Of a stretch of 64,000 bases of DNA, positions 60,868 to 64,000 are shown one piece after another. The DNA is from Listeria cornellensis FSL F6-0969 (GTDB lineage Bacteria > Bacillota > Bacilli > Lactobacillales > Listeriaceae), in the NCBI RefSeq assembly GCF_000525855.1, contig NZ_AODE01000022.1, positions 1-64,000 of the forward strand, written 5' to 3'. Below the pieces are notes generated by a model. The model worked only from the letters and a program-made list of their open reading frames with translations. It searched no databases and had not been told where the DNA came from. Numbering within the stretch: the first letter of the stretch is position 1; every line of letters starts with the position of its first letter. Both the position numbers and the translations under genes were made by a program.

Positions 60868-61128
60868 AAAAAAGCATCCCATTTTTGAGTAAAAAAATGG
60901 GATGCCTAGATAAGAATCCCATTTAATGATAAACAGGATCTAAACGACTGCTTGTTTTAAACAGTGTTCCAGACCCTTGCTAGAGTAATAAAATTGTAAT
61001 GACGTCATTTTGGTTGGATGTTTTCATAAGTCATTAACTCCTCTAATCAAATTTATCAACAATGAGATACTTTGTAATTCGTATGTAGCCTATGTGAATT
61101 CAAATAAATATCAATCAATGTAATATTA
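60868..61128 (-). promoter_or_regulatory. Ribosome-mediated attenuator leader of the ilv-leu operon (Rli60-like)
   Basis: Read leftward, the leader has a short ORF rich in Val/Ile/Leu codons (60980-61027), a pause-type hairpin (GGGTCT...AGATCC, about 60930-60978), and then three mutually exclusive segments. Segment A is AAATGGGATT (60924-60915), B is CATCCCATTTTTTT (60904-60891), and C is AAAAATGGGATGC (60886-60874), followed by T6. B-C is the terminator and A-B the antiterminator. Stalling on V/I/L codons should favour A-B and expression. I recall L. monocytogenes Rli60 upstream of ilvD working this way. Confidence 0.85.
60980..61027 (-). CDS. Branched-chain leader peptide of the ilv-leu attenuator
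   Basis: A 15-residue peptide MKTSNQNDVITILLL, in which six of the last seven residues are Val, Ile or Leu (one Thr). GAGGAG lies 10 bases before its ATG. It ends at TAG ahead of the pause hairpin. A second in-frame-shifted start 10 bases earlier (MTYENIQPK) is less likely because it lacks regulatory codons. Confidence 0.8.
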   Translation of the reverse strand: MKTSNQNDVITILLL

Positions 61129-61134
61129 TTATTA

Positions 61135-61162
61135 ATTATAGCTTTTGCCGGGGAAATGTCAA
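61135..61162 (-). promoter_or_regulatory. Sigma-A promoter of the ilv-leu operon
   Basis: On the minus strand TTGACA (61162-61157), a 16-base spacer and TATAAT (61140-61135) are consensus hexamers, placing the transcript start near 61128, about 100 bases before the leader peptide. Confidence 0.85.
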
Positions 61163-61163
61163 C

Positions 61164-61178
61164 CGTTATTTGAAAATT
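61164..61178 (-). promoter_or_regulatory. CodY-like box next to the ilv promoter
   Basis: AATTTTCAAATAACG (minus strand) matches the CodY consensus AATTTTCWGAAAATT at 11 of 15 positions and abuts the -35 box. CodY represses branched-chain synthesis in Firmicutes when Ile/Leu/Val and GTP are high. Confidence 0.5.
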
Positions 61179-61386
61179 TGTTGCTTTTGGATTTCATTGA
61201 AAAACTAGAATACATAGCTAAATCAATTGGTATATAATAATGTAAGCGCGTACAGTTATGTTGAAAAAAGTTTTCAAAAAATTAGTATGTGGTGATAATA
61301 ACAGGTGACATTCTGCAAAAAGTTTGCGTAATGAGGTAGAATTTGATAATTTTAGAGGGAAGGTATATTGAAACGGAAAGTCAGGT

Positions 61387-61926
61387 ATGGACATGGGAAA
61401 ACTAGAAACGGAACGGTTATTGTTAGTGGAATACAATTTAGATTGGATTAAGGCGACAATTGCGGGCGTGGATGAATTAGAACGAGTATCAGGCTATGAG
61501 GTGTCCAGAGACTGGCCTGGCATCGATTTCTTTTTTTACCTACCATACGTATTGGAAAATGTAAAAAAAGAGCCAGAGATGACGAAATGGACGCATTTAA
61601 TCGTGTTGAAAGAAGAGAACAAGGTTATCGGAGAAATTGGTGGACAAGGCAAGCCAGAAGAAACTGGGGAAATCGAGCTAGGATATAGCATTGTGCCAGC
61701 TTATCAAAATAATGGGTATGTGACAGAAGCGCTAGCCGAACTGTTGGTATGGCTAAAAAAACAGCCAGAAATTAAGCGCATTTTTGCTCGAAGCTTTGAG
61801 AGTAATCCTCATTCAATCCAAGTTTTGCGAAAGTCTGGATTTTTATATCAGCCGAAATATGATAAAACGGAGGCTCGTGGTAAGATTGTTTTGTGGGAAT
61901 ACCCAATGGACGAGGAGAACTTATGA
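61387..61926 (+). CDS. GNAT-family N-acetyltransferase (RimJ/RimL type)
   Basis: A 179-residue protein. The N-terminal 'LETERLLL' opening, 'GEIGGQGKPEETGEIELGYSIVPAYQNNGYVTEAL' with the acetyl-CoA pyrophosphate loop (QxxGxx-like), and 'ARSFESNPHSIQVLRKSGF' are typical of acetyltransferase_3 proteins. The substrate is unknown; ribosomal protein or small-molecule acetylation is possible. The start is poorly defined (ATG 61387 or 61393, weak ribosome site). Its stop overlaps the next start as ATGA. Confidence 0.85.
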   Translation: MDMGKLETERLLLVEYNLDWIKATIAGVDELERVSGYEVSRDWPGIDFFFYLPYVLENVKKEPEMTKWTHLIVLKEENKVIGEIGGQGKPEETGEIELGYSIVPAYQNNGYVTEALAELLVWLKKQPEIKRIFARSFESNPHSIQVLRKSGFLYQPKYDKTEARGKIVLWEYPMDEENL

Positions 61927-62375
61927 TTATTATACCATCAGGAAAGCCGAAGATTTGGGACAAACAGGAGGATGCAGGGCCAGTTATTGCTAGGCAGGCG
62001 TACATAGGGAATTTTCATTGTTTATGCCGAGCCTATGCTGAGAAATTTGAGGGAGAATATTTGATTTTATCACCGAAGTATGGCTTTTTAACGCCTGATT
62101 CAGTTGTTATTGGGACGTATGATGTGAGATTTACAGCACGAGGTGTGACGGCAGAGACGATTTCGTTAGAGGAATTAAGGCAGCAATGGAAAGCGCTCGG
62201 AATCAATCAGGAGACAATAATGATGCTGGGAGGAAAGAAGTTTGAGCTTTTACTATCAGCGATTACAGATGGGAAACAAGGATTTACATTCCCACTTCAC
62301 GGAACAAGAGGAATTGGCGACATGCAAAAAAGGCTGCGCACAGCGATAAACACCGGCGAGCCTTTTGGTTTATAG
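61923..62375 (+). CDS. DUF6884 family protein
   Basis: A 150-residue protein starting MIIIPSGKPKIWDKQEDAGP, with 'AYIGNFHCLCRAYAEKFEGEYLILSPKYGFL' and 'VIGTYDVRFT'. This matches DUF6884, a domain related to the YaaA-like nucleotide-binding fold, where 'LSPKYGFL' and the early Lys/Trp are conserved. The function is not known. Translation is coupled to the GNAT gene (ATGA overlap, GAGGAG upstream), which suggests a joint role. Confidence 0.7.
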   Translation: MIIIPSGKPKIWDKQEDAGPVIARQAYIGNFHCLCRAYAEKFEGEYLILSPKYGFLTPDSVVIGTYDVRFTARGVTAETISLEELRQQWKALGINQETIMMLGGKKFELLLSAITDGKQGFTFPLHGTRGIGDMQKRLRTAINTGEPFGL

Positions 62376-62382
62376 TCCTTAT

Positions 62383-62409
62383 CGATACAAACGCTTCCGC
62401 TTGATTTGT
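62383..62409. repeat. Half-copy of the hairpin element ends
   Basis: The complement reads AAATCAAGCGGAAGCGTTTG, close to the arm end AAATCGAGCGAAAGCGTTTG of elements A and B, but no opposite arm is present. It is probably a decayed or solo end. Confidence 0.5.
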
Positions 62410-62427
62410 GAAGGCTCCACCTTAAAT

Positions 62428-62568
62428 TTAGCCAATCGTAGAAATAATAAGCAGTGCGATGCCGATGAGCAGGAACATCACGCCCATATCGGTATTTTTG
62501 CGTATGAAAAAGTAAATCGTTTGTAAAAATACAAGGATGGCGAGTGCAAGTACAATCGTGTGGAGCAT
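62428..62568 (-). CDS. Small two-span membrane protein
   Basis: 46 residues: MLHTIVLALAILVFLQTIYFF, a basic turn (IRKNTD), and then 'MGVMFLLIGIALLIISTIG'. Two hydrophobic helices are joined by a short positive loop. AAGGAAGTG precedes ATG 62568. I do not recognise the family. It follows the YueI-like gene by 13 bases and is probably co-transcribed with it. Confidence 0.6.
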   Translation of the reverse strand: MLHTIVLALAILVFLQTIYFFIRKNTDMGVMFLLIGIALLIISTIG

Positions 62569-62581
62569 GTGTGTCACTTCC

Positions 62582-63019
62582 TTACTCTTGAAAAATAGCC
62601 TTGATTTTGTCGAGCAGACTGACTTTGCCAGTAGTGTCTTCTGTGATGACTGGTGCTTCATGAAGATGTGTATCTTCGCGGTTGATTTCGTGATCTTCTG
62701 CTAGTACAAGGCCAATTGGCGTATCATCATCTTCGCGTGCCACAATCGAGAATGGCATCTTATGCTTTTCTGCCAGCATGATATAAGAACGCAATATTTC
62801 ATAGGAAATGGAGCCGTTTAAGAGTAGTTTTGCCTTTGGATGGTCTTTCATTTCCTGTTCTAATTCTTTGGTACAATATTTCTGAAAAACTTCTTGTTTA
62901 CTCATCTGGATTTCGATTCGTTCTCGAAATGTACCAAGATATTTTTTGCGTTCGGCTGGATTGATTTCCTTTGCGCCATGGATACCGCGATCGATATAAT
63001 CGTCAATGCTTTGTGGCAT
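62582..63019 (-). CDS. YueI family protein (DUF1694)
   Basis: A 145-residue protein with the DUF1694 pattern: 'SIDDYIDRGIHGAKEINPAERKKYLGTFRERI', 'LLLNGSISYEILRSYIMLAEKHKMPFSIV' and a short acidic C-terminus. It is cytoplasmic; the fold is thought to be L7Ae/Gadd45-like and the role is unknown. ATG 63019 is chosen for its AAAGGAGA site; upstream in-frame codons cross the terminator of zwf. Confidence 0.82.
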   Translation of the reverse strand: MPQSIDDYIDRGIHGAKEINPAERKKYLGTFRERIEIQMSKQEVFQKYCTKELEQEMKDHPKAKLLLNGSISYEILRSYIMLAEKHKMPFSIVAREDDDTPIGLVLAEDHEINREDTHLHEAPVITEDTTGKVSLLDKIKAIFQE

Positions 63020-63110
63020 ATGGATTCTCCTTTTACTGTGTATTCTCCTTAAGTGTAACATGGATTTGTGAAAAAAGGAACAACGTTGGGGATAAGGGAT
63101 GAAAATGTGA

Positions 63111-63169
63111 AAAAACTCCCGGCTTGTTTTACCCACGAATACGTGAAGTAAAACAAGCCAGGAGTTTTT
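63111..63169 (-). terminator. Terminator between zwf and the YueI-like gene
   Basis: A 22-base stem, AAAAACTCC-C-GGCTTGTTTTAC pairing with GTAAAACAAGCC-A-GGAGTTTTT (one mismatch), followed on the minus strand by TTTTTT. The mirror arrangement of A- and T-runs means it could work in both directions. Confidence 0.8.
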
Positions 63170-63610
63170 CAGCTTTGTTGTGGGTCTTAGGAAATGTTCT
63201 GTATTTCCTTAGAGCCTCAATATGAGTGCGAACGTAGGGAGCATTCGTTCCATGTACTGCGTCATGTTCCGAGCCTCCGGATCCAGCTTCAACGGCCAAC
63301 TCCTCGAAAACTTCACGCCCTCCACAAAAGCAAGAGCGGCTTTTTATTGCGGCCGCTCCAGTTTTTGTCGGAGCTGAACGGGCCGTTTCAGCTTTGTTGT
63401 GGGTCTTAGGAAATGTTCAGTATTTCCTTAGAGCCTCAATATGAGTGCGAACGTAGGGAGCATTCGTTCCATATACTGCGCCATGTTCCGCGCCTTCGGA
63501 TCTAGCTTCAACGGCCAGACCCTCGAAATTTTCGTGCCCTCCGCAAAAACCAAGTGTGGGTTTTCACTGCGGCCCCTAACAAATTTTTTCGGGTCTAACG
63601 GGCCGTTTCA
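63167..63610. repeat. Tandem repeat, two copies of about 219 bp plus a stub
   Basis: Unit starts (TTTCAGCTTTG) occur at 63167 and 63386, and a stub begins at 63606, giving periods of 219 and 220 bases. The first halves are nearly identical (for example 'GAGCATTCGTTCCAT' in both). The second halves have diverged ('CGAAAACTTCACGCCCTCC' against 'CGAAATTTTCGTGCCCTCC'). A third, single copy lies inverted at 43.2 kb. Open frames through it are not conserved between units, so I do not call a gene. Confidence 0.85.
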
Positions 63611-63618
63611 GCTTTTCT

Positions 63619-64000
63619 CTATTCAAACCACTCAAACCCATCTTGTGACACCAATTTGTCTGCTTCTTTTGGTCCCATTGTGCCCGATGTGTAGTTCGGG
63701 AAATGTTCTTTCGTATTCGACCAGACCGAGGCTACTTTGTCAACGAAATTCCATGATAGGGAAACTTCATCCCAATGTGAGAAGTATGTCGCGTCGCCAT
63801 TTAGACAGTCTTGAATCAGTTTTTCGTAAGCTTCAGGTGTGTTCATGCCATCTGGTGACGAATGGGCGTAGTTGAGATTCACAGGCATTGTCAGCATTCC
63901 TTGGCCAGGTTCTTTGACATTCATGTGTAGCGTGATACCTTCGTCTGGTTGAATATGTATCACCAGTACATTTCCTCCAAGCGATTGGCCTGGTCCAAAG
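63619..64000 (-). CDS. zwf: Glucose-6-phosphate 1-dehydrogenase, C-terminal part (runs off the right edge)
   Basis: The last 127 or so residues of a G6PD-type protein. The segment reads 'GNVLVIHIQPDEGI' (the conserved '..IQP.EGI' strand), 'LNYAHSSPDGMNTPEAYEKLIQDCLNGDATYF' and 'HWDEVSLSWNFVDKV', all hallmarks of the C-terminal domain that closes the glucose-6-phosphate site. The enzyme makes NADPH at the entry of the pentose phosphate pathway. The NADP-binding N-terminus is outside the window. In L. monocytogenes zwf also lies near ilvD (from memory). Confidence 0.93.
   Translation of the reverse strand, partial: FGPGQSLGGNVLVIHIQPDEGITLHMNVKEPGQGMLTMPVNLNYAHSSPDGMNTPEAYEKLIQDCLNGDATYFSHWDEVSLSWNFVDKVASVWSNTKEHFPNYTSGTMGPKEADKLVSQDGFEWFE

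Noticed and set aside
63167-63610. CRISPR-like array
   Set aside because: The units are about 219 bases and contiguous, with no short repeats alternating with unique spacers, and no cas genes are present.
63194-63875. Open frames through the 219-bp repeats and into zwf antisense
   Set aside because: The frames are not the same in the two repeat units, lack ribosome sites, and run into the antisense of zwf.

Overview
The window looks like a chromosomal segment of a Listeriaceae bacterium, most probably an environmental Listeria species. The evidence is gene content and order. There is a Gram-positive division and cell-wall (dcw) cluster with meso-diaminopimelate chemistry (MurE with a DNPR motif, plus dapF). 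There is a LiaIH-type envelope stress pair, a nagA-nagB-gntR locus, a ylb/ctaA/ctaB block, an ileS T-box, and an ilv-leu operon with a ribosome-mediated attenuator like the one I recall upstream of ilvD in L. monocytogenes (Rli60). The species cannot be named from the sequence alone.

Layout, left to right. 0-0.15 kb: right end of an IS3-family element. 0.17-4.8 kb: two tandem DUF915 surface hydrolases, small membrane proteins, and liaI/liaH-like genes. 4.9-7.7 kb: N-acetylglucosamine catabolism (nagA, nagB, NagR-type regulator) with a matching operator. 7.7-11.8 kb: copper-type CopC/CopD (YcnJ) and YcnI proteins, DUF4870, MOSC and VOC proteins. 11.8-16.8 kb: a potassium channel, divergent heme A synthesis genes ctaA and ctaB, a CAP-domain protein, ylbF and ylbG. 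16.9-21.3 kb: rsmD-coaD-sepM, tmcAL, yceD-rpmF. 21.4-26.6 kb: panE, DUF3397, an SgrR-like regulator divergent from an MFS transporter, and an ankyrin lipoprotein. 26.8-43 kb: mraZ-rsmH-ftsL-pbpB-murE-mraY-murD-murG-divIB-ftsA-ftsZ-ylmE-sepF-ylmG-ylmH-divIVA. 43-48.7 kb: T-box-ileS, dapF, PAP2 phosphatase, cold-shock gene. 48.7-61.2 kb: alsD, then ilvD-ilvB-ilvN-ilvC-leuA-leuB-leuC-leuD-ilvA read leftward. 61.4-64 kb: GNAT, DUF6884, a small membrane protein, YueI/DUF1694, a tandem repeat, and the 3' end of zwf.

How the genes work together. The dcw genes make lipid II (MurE, MraY, MurD, MurG) and build the septum (FtsL, PBP2B, DivIB, FtsA, FtsZ, SepF, DivIVA). MraZ probably controls them through three 10-bp-spaced repeats. 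DapF supplies the meso-DAP that MurE uses, and NagA/NagB recycle amino-sugars. The ilv-leu operon makes the branched-chain amino acids. It shows a sigma-A promoter, a CodY-like box, and a leader peptide (MKTSNQNDVITILLL) before a terminator/antiterminator pair. AlsD diverts acetolactate from the same pathway.

At least 24 otherwise normal genes are interrupted by single-base length changes, nearly all +1 in runs of A or T. Many are essential (murD, murG, divIB, sepF) or biosynthetic (leuA, leuB, leuC, ilvA). This pattern points to sequencing or assembly error rather than gene decay. Such genes are annotated here over their reconstructed full extent, with the break position given.

I found no CRISPR array, prophage, defence island or tRNA/rRNA gene, and no clear new multi-gene system. 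The least explained structures are non-coding: a family of long palindromic hairpins (49.5, 55.7 and 48.0 kb, plus a half-copy at 62.4 kb), and a 219-bp tandem repeat at 63.2-63.6 kb that has a diverged copy between the ileS T-box and ileS.
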